A stretch of DNA of 64,000 nt from Istiophorus platypterus (GCA_016859345.1 CM029114.1:8057501-8121500), one strand, 5' to 3'; counted from the first letter of the stretch, positions 40,265 to 53,340 are shown. Made by a program: numbers and translations. Notes: generated from the letters alone by a model not told the origin.

Positions 40265-43200
40265 TCATAAGGGCTTGTCAATCACAGTCACACCTGTCAT
40301 CAAAAAAAAAAAAGAAAAGAAAAACAAGAAAAACCCTAAAATTATGATGATGCATCCCTATTGCAAAACATGATATGATTTTCGTGAAATGTCTAATAAA
40401 AAATGAAAAGTATAAAGAGCTTAAGTCAGTTAAATACAGTTACTGCTGCTGGTAACATCAGTATTAAGAGTAGAAATAGTTTTTTTAGTTGTATTTGTGA
40501 TAAATTGCACTTGGTTTTTTTAAGTTTGGGTAAAGTAATTCTCTATATTCAAATTTTTCTCTAAAAAAAATTTCTTTCTTTAAGAATGAAACTTTATCCT
40601 CTGTCTTATGTCTTTGTGTAAAGTCTACAATAAATTGAATTGAATTTCAGGCAAAAATTCTTTATTTGTCCACCTAAATAATGAAGTAAGAAAACAAGCA
40701 TCTTTATCATTTCTAGCTTAACACAGATATAGAATGTAAGAATCTGCAGATATCTCGGCCTATAAGTAACCAGAATTTACAGGGATGACATACCAAGGAT
40801 ATATTTTTAAGGTCATTTAGAAAGTGGCGCCTCTAAGTAGTTCACTAAAAACCACTGACAAGTTTAAAATGTCCTGATCAATACATATCTCATTCAACAT
40901 CCTTGAATAACCCATATGAGGGAATCCTTATCAAAAAAAAATATATATTTTTGTGCTATTAGGTTTTTTTATGCATCAGTATCAGCCTCAAAAATCCTAT
41001 AATCCCCAGACTCTAGAACTTAGATCCACCTAATGTGCCAAAATAGATTTACGGGGTACCGGTATAGACTGTACATTCATCTGCCCACGCACAGTCTCAC
41101 ATTAGACTAAAGGTCAAGATACGATCTCCAGAACAGCAGCAGAGCAGCAAAAGCTGACTCAGCAAATTTAGACCCATTGCCTCCTGTGCCCCTCTGGTAT
41201 CATTTGGGTAAACACTAGTAAACATGAGTATGCTTTGTTCAGTTTTACTGATGCTGAACACATGCTGCAGTTGAAAATCAGTGTCACAAAAAGGAGTCAG
41301 AATATTTTTTTCAGCACGGCTACATATCACTTTATGGTGGATGTATGCAAAATCTGCGGGTGTTCAATGCTATGCAATGAATGCGTTCCACTGTGATGAC
41401 AGATCAGATATCAAAAATAAATTCAATAAATAATGTTTTTAATTTTTAAAGACCAACTTACCTGCGATTATTAATTCGGACAACTGAATAGTGACTGTAT
41501 ATCGACAAATGATATGATAACATCATTATGCCTAAACACAGGTTAAGCGTTTTCCCACAGCGCTCCTGCATTTTGGATGCAAAATGTTAAATCTTTCTCA
41601 GAGTTAAATTAATGTGGCTCGATGGAAAATTCCCGCATATTTCGTCAGAGTGTATTTTCAAACCTGCATAACTGCGTCCTGTGCTCATGCACGTCGGCAG
41701 CAGCGTCCACTTGTCTGAGTTTGGATTGTAATACTCCACGGAGGCCAAATTACAGCTGCCATCATCTCCTCCCACCACATACAGTAAGTTGTTAACAGCA
41801 CACACACCTGAAAACACACAGGCGCACGTACACAAAACCAATATTAATGGACGTCGAACAGAGGAGCGTCTCGCACCTCGGGACCCGCACCGGTGGACGG
41901 ACCGTCTCGCTCACCTGCGTTGCGTCGACACATGTTCATGTCAGCTACCTGCCGCCAGCTGTTGGACGCCGGGTCGAAAACTTCACAACTCTTCCTCACC
42001 AACGGACCGTCGTGTCCCCCCACAGCATAGAGTAAACCTTTTAACACACCTACACCTGAGAAGACATTTGACATACGGTTAATAACATTCATGTTGATGG
42101 TTTTTACTGGAGAATATATATTTCATTATTATTTTGGTCAGGAAGGACTCTCCTACTGTGGCACAATATGCCTCCTCTTCCCCTGTTTCCTTAATGTATT
42201 GCTGGGTTTTTGTTTTTTTTACATATAATTTAGTTCTTTACTGTTCGATGTTAAGTCTGTAAGAATCCTTTTTTGGCATACATTTTGAAAATTCTATAAA
42301 AATGTTTTACAGTTAATCAGCAACCACACCCATTAAGGCCATGTACACGCAGTCACACACACACATTCAGACACACACACCTGCACCACTGCGTCTTGTG
42401 CCCATTTCGGCGATGTAGCTCCACGTGTTGCTTTTAGGATTATAAGCTTCTACTGTGCTCAGACACTGCCTGGTCGCTCCGTCATAACCTCCGACTGCGT
42501 ACAGGATCCCTGTAAAACACACAAAGACCCATAACTTAGAATGAGGCACAGTGGTGGACAAAGTAACAGAGACGCATAAATACAGTAGCCATGCAGGCCA
42601 CGTGAAACTCATAATGTTGTAACTGACATAGCTGTCGATGCAGCTCTGTCCTATTTTTGATGAAGTACTTTGATATTTAAGTATTCTGGTTTTTGTTGGT
42701 TTCATGCCTTTTACATTATGGGGCATTTACTTATTCCTAAGATTCACAGAGTGGGTTTCTTGCTGAATGGTCCTTTCATTCTGTGTGAATGTCAAGCTGG
42801 GATTACCTTGGGAAGGCATTCTTCTTGTGATTCATCTTCATATTTTTTAGGATTTACTCCTTGCTATATTACATAATTTTTCAGTTTATTTTGTGAAAAA
42901 CGCCTGAGCAATTTAGACAATTACTATTAAAACACAAAGTAAGAGAAACTGCGGTGGCCACGAGAAAAAGTAAAGCACAAGCATAACCTCCAATAATATG
43001 ATTTAACAGGATATTTGCTGAATAAACTACTGGAGGTGGAGAAAAAAAGAAATCAATCCACTTACAAATCATAAGTTGTTTTTTTTTTCCATTTGGCAGT
43101 TTTTATTGTGTATAAATTATGTAAAAATGTCACACCAAATCACAATATTGGCAAGATCCCAATAATATGTGAGCATATCAGGAGAATCAAGTGATTTCCT

Positions 43201-46200
43201 GCCTCCAAAAACTATGGCTTCAACACCTCTGTCTCAGCGTCAAAACAAAAGACACAAGCTCTACCAGAGTTACATTTATTACAGGACTATGGTATTATAT
43301 TGTTGGGTATTTCTGTTATTTTGACTAAATGCTGACTGTAAAACCAAAATGGAACTGTATTCACCATTTACGACACCCACTCCCACACTGCTGCGTCGGG
43401 TACTCATGGGTAGCACATGGAACCACTCGTCTGTCTTAGCATTGTACGCCTCGACTGTGGACAGACCTGCAAACACACGGAACATGTACCAAAAACGCCA
43501 TGAACAACAGTATATCTTGTGATTCTATTTTGTTACACACATTTTTAAAGCCCCTTTTGACCTCACGTGTTAACGTCCCAGCCACGGACTAACACGGCTG
43601 TACCTGTGCTGCCGTCGAAGCCTCCCACGGCGTACAGGAGCCCGCTGAGCACCGCAGCTCCGAGTGTCGATCGACGGTCCTGCATGCTGCTCACGCTCGT
43701 CCAGCGGTCCATCATCGGGTCATAGCAGTCGACCGTCCGTACGCGCAGGGAACCGTTGAAACCTCCAACTGCGTATACACAGCCACCCACGTACACTACA
43801 CCTGAAGACAAAAGCAGGAGGACGCTGGACATTAACACAAATATCTGCAGAGTCACACATAAAAGGCCTGGTTTAATAAGGATGAATGCTGAAGGAGCCT
43901 CAGAGCGGAAGTGGCCTGCAGGGGTTGGATCTCCAGGGAGGCGAGATCTGAGTTTACACACCTCATTATTAATGCTACTACGTTGTGTCAAAAACAAAGA
44001 CAGATCAATACTTATACTCTTACTTTTTGAGCTAAAGATAAACTCATGGTTTTATTTAAACTTCATCCACTGTTTAGGGGAAATGTTCTGGTTACACACC
44101 CGGTGCTGTGTGATTTACAATGAAAACCACCTCAATGTCAAACCATCTGATCTGGGGATCAGGTGGAGGTTTCCTCTGACCGTCAGGCCTTCCGTTGGAC
44201 CATTGCTCCTCGGAGGATCCGGCGCCCGTGACCGCGATGCAATTAACGCAGCGGCTGTTTAAACGGTCTCCTACCTGCTCTGCATCTCCTGGTGGGGAGC
44301 TCGGCCACCTGGTACCACCGCTGCTCCTCAAAATCGTAACATTCAACACTGCGGATAGCCTTGGGAGCCTGGCCTCCAACCACCACCATCACCTAAAAAA
44401 CAAAACAAAAAGAAACAACAACCTAAACAGCAGTGCCATAACACGATGAACCGTAGTTCAACTGCGTCTCTTCCTTATTTTAGTCCTCATAGTCTATTTC
44501 CCTGTGGTAGAAACTCGGTTCTGGCTGTGTTCATACCTTGGGACAGCAGGCTGGAGTCCTCATGCGTGTGCGTGCAGTCTTCATAAGAGCTCTCTGGTCA
44601 GCTGGCAGCAGGTGGTACTTCATGGCCTCAATCAGGTAGTCTTTACATGCGCTGCTGTTCTTAATCAGAGATTCCTCCTCTACCCGCTGACACCACCAGA
44701 CAGTGAGAGAGGAGCCAATCAGCCGGCAGGATTTACCAAGTGCTACAGTATGTTCCGACTCAACAGCTTTTCTTTTTCAGTGTTGTGACATATTTGGGCT
44801 AAAAGCAAGGGATTTTCTGAACAGTATATTATTGTGAATAAAGACTAATACTGATTCCACTGACTGAATGGTTCTGTGGCACTTAACATATCAGACGTCT
44901 CTGGATTTGACCTGAACATTGTTAATAGTAGAGATTAAAATGTTGGATTTTAACCGGCATAGCATTCAGCGGTGCATTTGTGTTTGTAGATGTCGGGGGA
45001 TGTTTTTGTTCTTTAAAAGATGACATGCTAGACAGCTTTGGCCATAAAAATCAATGTTAAATGTCAGCAAAAATCAACTGAAAGACTAAACTCTACCCAA
45101 ACCTATCCGCAGCAAGAATTACAGCAGGCTCTCTCGTCCAGCGTCCATCCACTGAGACTTTAATCTGACTCTAGAGATCACTGAACCTTGGAATTTTAGA
45201 CTTCTTCACATACAACGAAGGGAACTTTTCAAAAAGCGTAACGCTGCCAACATCCTCCTCAACACAACCGATCACACGCTACTGTTTTATTCATACGTTT
45301 TTACGTGAAGCCGAGCGCGACCCAAAAATTCAGATCACCTAAAAGGTTGTTTTGTTGGCAGTGGAAGCAAATCAGTCAACAGCCCACATACGGAGCACTC
45401 TCATCCAAACAACCTGTCGTCTGCGCAAGGGAAGAAACTGCAAAATTCACGTTGCGGATGTCAAATTAAGAAAGACTTTAGCGGCGCTCTGTTTTTAATT
45501 AGGTGTTTTAGCTCCTTTGATACTCCGAAAAAACAACATTAGGGGCATGATTAAATATTAAAATGATATGGTACTTCTCTCTTGTATGTACGTTCTCCAC
45601 TTCAAAATACATCTTGTGCTTTATGTTCTTTAAAATTCCCATATTGATGTTTTGCTCTATATTCTAATGTCTATTATTGCACTATATTTCTTATTCCCTA
45701 TTTGCTTTCAATTACTATCTTATATTCTACTACTAATTATGCTATACATTGTTTTTGCTTTTGCTCTATTTTGTTTTTCTTTTACCAAAATTTGCTCTGT
45801 AAATTTCCCTACATTTTTTCAAAAGTCATACATGATTACTATGTCATCTCTTGTGATACTCTGCACAATCTATGGAGATGATAGCTAATCCTTTCCATCT
45901 GCCATTTATGTATGTGAACGATACATTTTCTAATCTTAGGGGAAAAACAACAGGCTTGGTAGGTCATTTGGAAAAGCTCACTTTCAGTTTGGATAAATCT
46001 TTACTTAGTTCTGTCAGAGCAACACTGAAACAGTGACATTTAAAGTTGTCTATATCTGCAGAGGGTTACGCCCTGAACAAACTTAAGAAAAAAAAATTGA
46101 ACTGAGATCAGTGAATGAAAATATATACCAATAGAGCAGGCTGGTCCCAGAGCTCTGAATCACAGTTCTACCGAGCTACCCTCAGAGTTTAGTGGACTGA

Positions 46201-48271
46201 AAATTTTCATATGTCAAAAGTACTTCAAGATATACTATCAAACTCCAGGGAAAACTTCATTTGGCACTTTTGTGGGAAAATACATCACCTGAAATTTTTT
46301 CCAACTTGTTTCAACAAAATCAGAAAAAGCTAGTTGAAGAAAGTCTGTTGTAAACTGCATATGTATTAACATGTTGCTTAGCGTAGGCTGGCAAACCCGG
46401 ATACTGAGTATTTAGCCTCCTTGGGCTTTGAAACAAAAATGACATTTAAGCCCATTTTGCTTGTTAAGCAGCAGTGATTGTTATACTATCTGGTCACAGA
46501 CACGAGCCACAGTTAAGTTAAACTGCCTACTATCATAACAAAGCACATGTAAATAAGTTTAAGCTCCAACAACTCGTACCTGCACCAGGTACTCTCTGGA
46601 GAGAAGCGGCAAGCGGACATGCTCCATCAGGTGAGCCAAGTGTTCCTGGCGGACATCTTTATCATGGTTGACCCAAGCTATCACCGCTTCAAAAACCTAC
46701 GCGAGAATCGTCACACAGGTAAAAAAATTTTTTAAAAAAGAAAACGCTTAATTTGGTCCCATGGTGTGCAACATATTGAGCATCGTGCTTGTGTATGTGT
46801 GTACCTTCTCTTCTGTTGGGATGGTGAGCTTGTCGCTGGCAATCAGGCTGGACACCTGCTCCATGCCCAAATTAAGGAACTCTTCACTCCCGACCACCTC
46901 CGTGAAATGTTGCTCTGTCAGCAAATACATAAAATGATTATGATCACAGTCTTTTTCTCTCCATAATATCCACATTTCAACTAATTAAGCCTGTTCTCAT
47001 TCTGTCTCATTCGATTCCCCGCATCCTCCCGGTGACACACAAACCTGTTTCAGTAGAGCAATGGAAATAGATCTCTCACACACGCGCCCGCACACAAACA
47101 AAGACGGAGAGCTCTGCGTGCACACGAACCTGCGTAGCTGTTGGCCTGCGCGAGGAGCTGGGAGCAGGCGTGTAGGTCGGCGAAGGCTCGTATTCCCAGG
47201 CAATTGGATGGATGAAGCTGAGAGCTCAGAAACTCACAACAAGCCTTTTTGACCTCGTTCAGCTGGAGCAGGCCCGCTGCAGGCAGCAAGGCCTGTCACA
47301 CAAGTATATACACACACACGCACACATGCAAGCACAAACGCACGCACCCACACACCCACACACACAAACACACACACACAATAACCTGCATAAAGACGTA
47401 GTTTTGGTACTATACAGTGCAGATGAATGAAGTCATCTGATCACAGGTTCAACAACCCAAAGTGGACCCGGCAGCAAGACACAAAACTGCATCATTTGAG
47501 GCCGCCACTGTAGCGAGACCTGTTTTGGTAAAATGCATATTTGTTTGGATCACAGTACAAGGTCTTCCGTTATATGCTGCACTTTTTCTAACACTTGCCA
47601 GGGCATGGAAAATATCTGACCGGTGAAAGCACTATCGTGTTGACAGGTAACATCGTCGGAACAATGTGCCGTCTCCTACTCTGCAATGTACAGCGACCGG
47701 CTTTGATAAACAAGTGAAATGACACTTGCAATCACTGACATGGTGCAATTATTTCATTAATGTGATGTGGTTTCGACCAAAACAGGTCAACCTTGGGTCA
47801 ACCAATGGTTTTGGCCCTTCTCTGGAGAAAGGGTGGCATGATTTGATAGTGTGGGCAGAAAACAAGATTTTTCCCCCAAACATTTTTTTTTTTTGGGGGG
47901 GGGGCTGCCATGGATATTTGATAACTGACAAGCTCTATGTCAAGTAGGTTTTAGCGTAACGGCAGGCAAACGTGTTTTCCAATTTCAGAACTTAACCTGA
48001 TAACCCAATATGCTAATTTTTTGGGTTTCTGTAAATACACCCATTGATCTGAAAGAGCTTCAGTGTGAACACATTCACAAAAAAAAAAAAGGTATAATAG
48101 CAATTTAGACCCTAGAAATTTGGAATTATTATATTATTCCAATATTTAGGGTAAAACAAATTTGGCTTTTCCATTGAGCAGTATGACTTTGTAAACATTG
48201 TGCCAGTCTGTTCAATGTAATAAGAGTCTGTAGGTAATAAGATGAATATGAGTGAGTGTAAGTGTGCGTGA

Positions 48272-48309
<38 letters not shown>

Positions 48310-48997
48310 ACCTGCACATTATCCTCTGTGACCTGTATCTCTGCTGTGTAGATGTAGTCTACCAGCAGGCCGAGAGTCCAACCGTCCATCTCCTTTATCC
48401 TAACTCGTTTCGCCCTGCTCTCTGCCATCTCCCCTGTTAGTACAAACACAAACACACACATACACATAAACATTAGCCTTTCTATCAACACGGAAGTAAC
48501 AACTGTGTAGAGCACTAATCCGCATTAAAGGAAGTTTTAGAAAATGACACTAAAAAACAGAACAAAACTAAACAAAATCAACATCATGCCAGGTATTGTG
48601 CAGCACAATGGAGGATTGTCATTACCTGTGAACATAGCGTGGAAGTAAGGGCTCCCAGCGGCCAGGACAACTCTGTGACCAGCGATCTCCACATCCTCCG
48701 CCACTATGGTCACATCACACAACAGATTCTGGCTGTATTTGCACGTAGTAGATGGAGACAGACAGAGAGAGGGAGGAAATACATCCAGTTAAAGTTGAGA
48801 CAGTATTACACAAAAGAATTTGAGGATGAAAAGGCAACAAAGGGGTCAAGAAGGAGTGTGTATCACCTGCGTAGCTCATTCATGACTTTGAAAGCCTTCC
48901 TCATGTGCCGGTGGTTGAAAGTGACAGGACCTTGTCTCTCGCCTCCATCTTCTTTGTCTAGACTGTGTGGACAAAGTCTAGTGCACCTGAGAGGGAT

Positions 48998-49042
<45 letters not shown>

Positions 49043-51502
49043 TTATATATTTATACACATGAAGCATACACACAAACATGCACACACATTGACAGAAAAA
49101 GTAAGTAATACCACAGACAGATTTTATTGCTCTTTATCAAGGGCAGTTATAAGATCTCTGCTTTCTTTTACATACAAGAGGAAGGTGAGTTAGCAATAGA
49201 ACACAGCAAGGTGTCCTGATACATGAAAATCAGTGTACCAACATCTTGGAGTGTATTATTGAGGTTACACAAGGGTTATTCATTACAAGCGCAAGGAGAA
49301 GCAGCGTTTAAATGTGTCATCCATTTCTCTAAAGTCGGTTTGTAATCGTTTTAACCCTGGCTACATGGGTTTCCGCGGCGAGAGCTGGTTTATCTGTTAA
49401 CAAGGAGGAACTGTAGCAAATACTGTTGTTTTGGACTCAGTATTTGCTGTCACCAATTACGACGGTGGTTAAAGGGGTTTCTTCCCCCAAATTACATTGA
49501 AGAAAATATACTCACTGGCCACTTTATTAGGTCACGGCTGGATTATCAATCAGGCACAGCAGGCAACTGCCTTAGAGGACCCAGGCCCCCAGGTTCACAG
49601 CGTGTAAACTCGTCTCAGTAATGTAATTAAATTGCTAATTTGTTAGGGATCTAAAATACAAAAACATCTATGGCCAGACCTGCGTTATTAGCTAATGTTG
49701 TGGACTTCTCTTGTAGAATTTTGCTGTGTCTCAATCTCATTTTAAGACTTTAATTATTAGTTTATATTGGTACATATCCCTAATGAAGTGGTGTGTAATC
49801 TAATTACCTCAAACTAATCGAAACCTTTTAAAGCTGCCGTGTTTGGGCATATAATAAAGCTGTCATATATCGTCTGATAGGTGCTCTGTACTTAATGGTA
49901 ACTTTGAAGTAAGAGGGTACATATACACAGAGAGGCCAGGATTTGGGTGAACAATAGGAGCCTTACAGCAGTTTTTATTTTATTTATTTTTTAGGCTTAC
50001 CCTCTTACAGGTTAGTCCAGCCATGTATAAGGAACACCTGCACAATTTGATGTAGGTAAATACAGAAGCTCTGCCACAAATTCTATCTTTATGAAGCTTA
50101 ATATGCAGTATACTAAAGCAAATATTAACCAGAAAAGTGGCCCCTGTGACTGATATAGTATGGATTATTTCAGATTATTTCATTATCAATTACTCTGCTG
50201 ATTTTTTGCTTGACTAATCACTAATTAGAAATATATCTAAAGAAATTCAAGAGTCTTATCAGCGTCTAGTTTATTTCTTCAAATGCCTCGTTTTGTCTGA
50301 CCAACAGTCCGAGACCCAAAGATATTGAATTTGCACAGACATCAAAAAAGGAGAAACAGAAACCAGATCCTAGAGGCTGAAAACAGCAATTCTTGGTTAT
50401 TTCTGCCTGAAGAATGACTAAAACGATTAATAATTCATCAAAGTAGATGCAGGTCATTCTTCTGTCGATCGACCAGTTGATTAATCGACGGATCGCTTCA
50501 GCTCTTCGCTGGATCATTCCAGTGTCACAAGCCAAAAAGTCTGGGAACCACTGGCCTTTTAAAATGAACTGTCCTGTAGGTGGGACATTTTGACGATAGC
50601 AGCTCTGCTTTAGGTGTGTTTTGATCTGTACTGCACAAATCATACCTAGCCTGAAATAATCTCCAAATCTCCAGATTCCATCTTTGCAATGCATCTTATG
50701 GATCACGATACCACTGCAGCAGCTGTTGCCATAGAGTTGCTTCAGACTCTTGTGGCTATGCCCCCTCCTTCCAAGAAACATTACACTTCTACCATTTTTG
50801 TGCCTCTGGGTAAATTATTTTCAGGCTTGTGCATTGGGTTTGTCTGTTAAGGGGTTAAATATGTGTTGCATTTTACAAGCCCAAATGTTTTGCATGTGAA
50901 ATCTTGATCCGGAACCAGTAACTACAGCTGTGACATAAATGCAGCGGATTGAAAAAGTGCACTATTTGCCCCTGAGGTGTGGTGGGGGTAGAGGTATTAA
51001 ACAGAAATACTCAAGTAAAGTACAAGTACCTCAAAACTGTAAAAATGCACTCCTGTCCACCACTGCTCAGCACACACCAATGGCCTCTCTCTTCCACATT
51101 GAAAAAAAAAAAACACACACACACACAAAACCATCCAGCACTTACATATAATTATGTTGCTCATGGAAAATTCACGTGGCCCTTGTTTTCAGTCACAAAC
51201 ACACACACACACACACACACACACAAGAAAAGACTGATAGACACACACGCACAGACACACTCAGACACACACACACACACACGGCTTTACAGCGGTTAAA
51301 CACGCTTCCCCTCTACGGCGAACGAAACGGCCCATTTCTCCCAGCAAACGTGAGCAGAGATCCTCCGGGGGGGGGGGGGAGGCTGGGTGTCAGTCGCCCG
51401 GGGTATCGGTCCCCACCCCCCCGGTCGGCGAGCGGCCACGCCGGCTGGACGCCGTCTATGTCAATGCGGCACCATCCGTCAAGCGGCCACCGGGGAAACG
51501 TC

Positions 51503-51536
<34 letters not shown>

Positions 51537-51615
51537 CAAACACACGCAAACACACACACACAGATGGACATAGTCCTCTTTTTTTTTTTTGCACTTACAG
51601 CGGATGACTGTCCAT
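40265..51615 (-). CDS. klhl2: Kelch-like protein 2, BTB-BACK-Kelch Cullin-3 adaptor, 15 coding exons
   Basis: Substrate adaptor of a Cullin-3 ubiquitin ligase (family known to act on WNK kinases and to bind actin). Coding exons: 51615-51599, 48986-48867, 48732-48626, 48433-48312, 47292-47130, 46914-46805, 46696-46580, 44686-44537, 44392-44275, 43801-43604, 43466-43365, 42509-42381, 42055-41915, 41807-41664, 40293-40265. All phases match, giving 588 residues (human 593). BTB spans about 30-140, BACK about 145-255, and six Kelch repeats 303-586 carry the double-glycine signatures (VVVGGQAP, YAVGGFNG, YAVGGFDG, YAVGGYDG, YAVGGHDG, YVVGGDDG). Exon 1 encodes only MDSHP plus two bases. The last exon encodes VTVIDKPL and the stop, identical to the human C-terminus. 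KLHL2 rather than its paralogue KLHL3 is favoured by this tail, by RIKEMDGWTL in BTB, and by msmo1 and cpe as neighbours. Confidence 0.96.
48272..48307. repeat. TG microsatellite abutting the klhl2 exon 4 donor
   Basis: On the transcribed strand the donor after 48312 reads CAG|GTAAACACACAC, so the CA run starts at intron position about +5. Confidence 0.9.
49001..49045. repeat. CA then TA microsatellite before klhl2 exon 2
   Basis: Seventeen CA units and a short TA run lie about 15 bp upstream (transcript sense) of the exon 2 acceptor, so the polypyrimidine side of the intron is a TG/TA repeat. Confidence 0.9.
49508..50105. mobile_element. interrupted DNA-element remnant in klhl2 intron 1
   Basis: One end reads ACTCACTGGCCACTTTATTA (49512-49532). 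About 500 bp away, the segment 50020-50100 has AAGGAACACCTGCACAATTTG and GCTCTGCCACAAATTCTATC, sequence I associate with the opposite end of the same fish repeat. The interior differs from a simple element, suggesting decay or nested insertion. Confidence 0.45.
50160..50545 (+). repeat. near-complete copy of the ATTGATTAATC repeat family
   Basis: Begins GGATTATTTCAGATTATTTC and ends CGATCGACCAGTTGATTAATC before CGCTTCAGCTCTT. Internal TTTTGTCTGACCAACAGTCC and CCCAAAGATATTGAATTTGC are the diagnostic segments. It is in klhl2 intron 1. Confidence 0.65.
50640..50790 (+). repeat. dispersed repeat, copy 1 of a pair
   Basis: CTCCAAATCTCCAGATTCCA, CACTGCAGCAGCTGTTGCCA and GGCTATGCCCCCTCCTTCCA line up in order with 61880-62030, at roughly 70% identity by eye. 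Confidence 0.5.
51104..51563. repeat. cluster of CA microsatellites in klhl2 intron 1
   Basis: CA runs at 51108-51125, 51196-51225, 51262-51280 and 51503-51563 flank a G run (51367-51380) and a CpG-rich stretch immediately downstream (transcript sense) of exon 1. Confidence 0.9.
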
Positions 51616-51629
51616 GATTCCGGTGTTTT

Positions 51630-51671
51630 TCAGAGGCTGAACGCTTGGCCCGGCGGCATGCACCATTCCAT
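51630..51671 (-). CDS. 13-codon upstream ORF in the klhl2 leader
   Basis: On the minus strand ATG at 51671 opens MEWCMPPGQAFSL and stops at 51630-51632, leaving 14 bases before the klhl2 start at 51615. If the start of transcription is upstream of 51671, as the GC-rich promoter suggests, ribosomes meet this frame first, which could lower or regulate klhl2 translation. No homology is claimed. Confidence 0.4.
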   Translation of the reverse strand: MEWCMPPGQAFSL

Positions 51672-51848
51672 ATCCACCGCGTCGTCGTCCGGTGGCTCCG
51701 AATCCAGGCGTGGATCGCGGCGACCGTCCGTCCAGAGGCGGCGAGACGGCGGCGCGGTGTCAGGCGGAGCGCACGGCTCGACTGCGGCGGCGGAAAAAAA
51801 AACAAAAAAAACAAAAAAAAAACACCCCAGAAAACCAGAAAAACCAAA

Positions 51849-51881
<33 letters not shown>

Positions 51882-51991
51882 AAACAAAAACAAAACACGT
51901 TGCGACCCAGCCCCGGCTGTGGTTACCCAGCGGACCGCTTCTTCTGTCGCCCGGGAAAAGGGGGGATCCGACCGCCCTCAGTCCGGCGAGG

Positions 51992-52148
51992 TTTTATTTA
52001 TTTATTTATTTATTTAGTTATTTATTTATTTATCCACATCATTACTATTATTATCATTATTAAATTTCACCATCCCACCCGCCCCATCCCCGACCTCTTC
52101 GCCTCCCCCCCGCCACCACCCCGCCACCGCCGCCGCCGCCGCCGCCCC
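51992..52148. repeat. TTTA and CCG microsatellites in the klhl2 promoter
   Basis: About ten TTTA units at 51992-52033 and an interrupted CCG/CCA tract at 52111-52148. CCG repeats in promoters or 5' UTRs are length-unstable in other vertebrates. Confidence 0.85.
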
Positions 52149-52339
52149 ACCTCCTGGGTGTATACGGGTGCGAGAGGCGGACGGACGCGGCTACCTGTTA
52201 TTTTCCCGATCGCTGATTAAAATGCACAAACAAGGACGTGTCGGCAAAGACGGTCCTCCGAGCGGCCAAGGCGTCCCAGAAGAAGGCACTGTCTCCCCCT
52301 AGCTGTGGAAGACCGGACGGGGAGGGCCCAGGAAAAAAA

Positions 52340-53340
52340 ATCATCTCTCGGTAATTTCATTTATCGTTTTATTCATTTATTTTTAATCGGATGACTTAGT
52401 TCTTCATAAATCTGACTTAACATTTTATAATTTTCACCATCCCCTAGTTTTTTACTGGCTTTGTTTATGACGAGTTACCTTTAAAAATTTTTGACTTTAA
52501 CTTCATCACTCTCTAATGATTTTTCACTTGTCTCACAATTTCAGTTCTCAATCCAGTTATATGGATTTAGAAGCTCACATCTTCATAGCTTGTCTTAGTG
52601 GCTCGACTTGTTGGCGTAACACCTCTTCATTATAATTTAGATTTATTGTGTTGGGGTCGGCAAATGAAACAGTGAACCGAGAATTCCCAGTTTTTCTATG
52701 TCAAGACCCATGTTTTGTAGAAGGCTTTGTCCCCAGAGCCCATCTGTAGAGATCTGTGACTGGCTGTACTGTCAGCGGACAGGCAATAGCTGTGAAGCTG
52801 GGGAGAACAAATCTGCAATGGTGTGAAGACAGTGAATGCATTAGAGACAACAGGCTGTCAGGACGCTCAGTCATGGCTTCTCAAAAGTAATTTCTCTGTC
52901 ATCATACAAGTGACATGGTATTAAAGCTTTAAGCAGGTTTTGTTTTTTTGTTTTTTTACATAACGACAAGATCCCACTTTGAAGTGTAATGTGAATGAAG
53001 TGGATATCTTAAATTATGCACCATAGTTATAATAATTTCATAAAACTGGGGGACTTGTAATAGTCAGATTTAACAAAAAATGGTCGAAGTTGATGCGGAT
53101 ATTCAGACTTTTAGTACAAGATGTAGGTCAAGCTCCAAAAAAAGTTGAATCCTACACTCCCCATAATGTACCTCAAAAGCATCCATTTTATTTTTATCCT
53201 GATTTGACAAAGCCCCCTTAAACTGTACGGCCAGAGATTGACTCTGGTTTCAGTGACAAAAATGTCAAAATGTATGCAATGTAAAAAAAAAAAAAAAAAA
53301 GAGGAACAGTGAGACTTCAGTACAGATTCAAATATAATCA
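52340..53340. other. intergenic spacer between med28 and klhl2
   Basis: About 1 kb of AT-rich sequence separates the med28 3' end from the klhl2 promoter. No gene or recognisable repeat was seen. Confidence 0.6.

Larger units (their letters stand above)
51620..52330 (-). promoter_or_regulatory. klhl2 GC-rich promoter and 5' UTR
   Basis: CpG-rich sequence surrounds and precedes exon 1 (51620-51790, 51900-51990, 52080-52330). It is interrupted by an AAC run (51850-51880), a TTTA run (51992-52033) and a CCG run (52111-52148). The transcription start is not determinable by eye. Confidence 0.5.

Noticed and set aside
41587..41663. Extended klhl2 C-terminus reading through the exon 14 donor
   Set aside because: The tail does not resemble any Kelch end, while the separate exon at 40265-40293 restores the exact conserved ending.
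51645..52220. 191-residue plus-strand frame opposite klhl2 exon 1
   Set aside because: It crosses AAC and TTTA repeats and GC-rich promoter sequence, with no domain or splice support.
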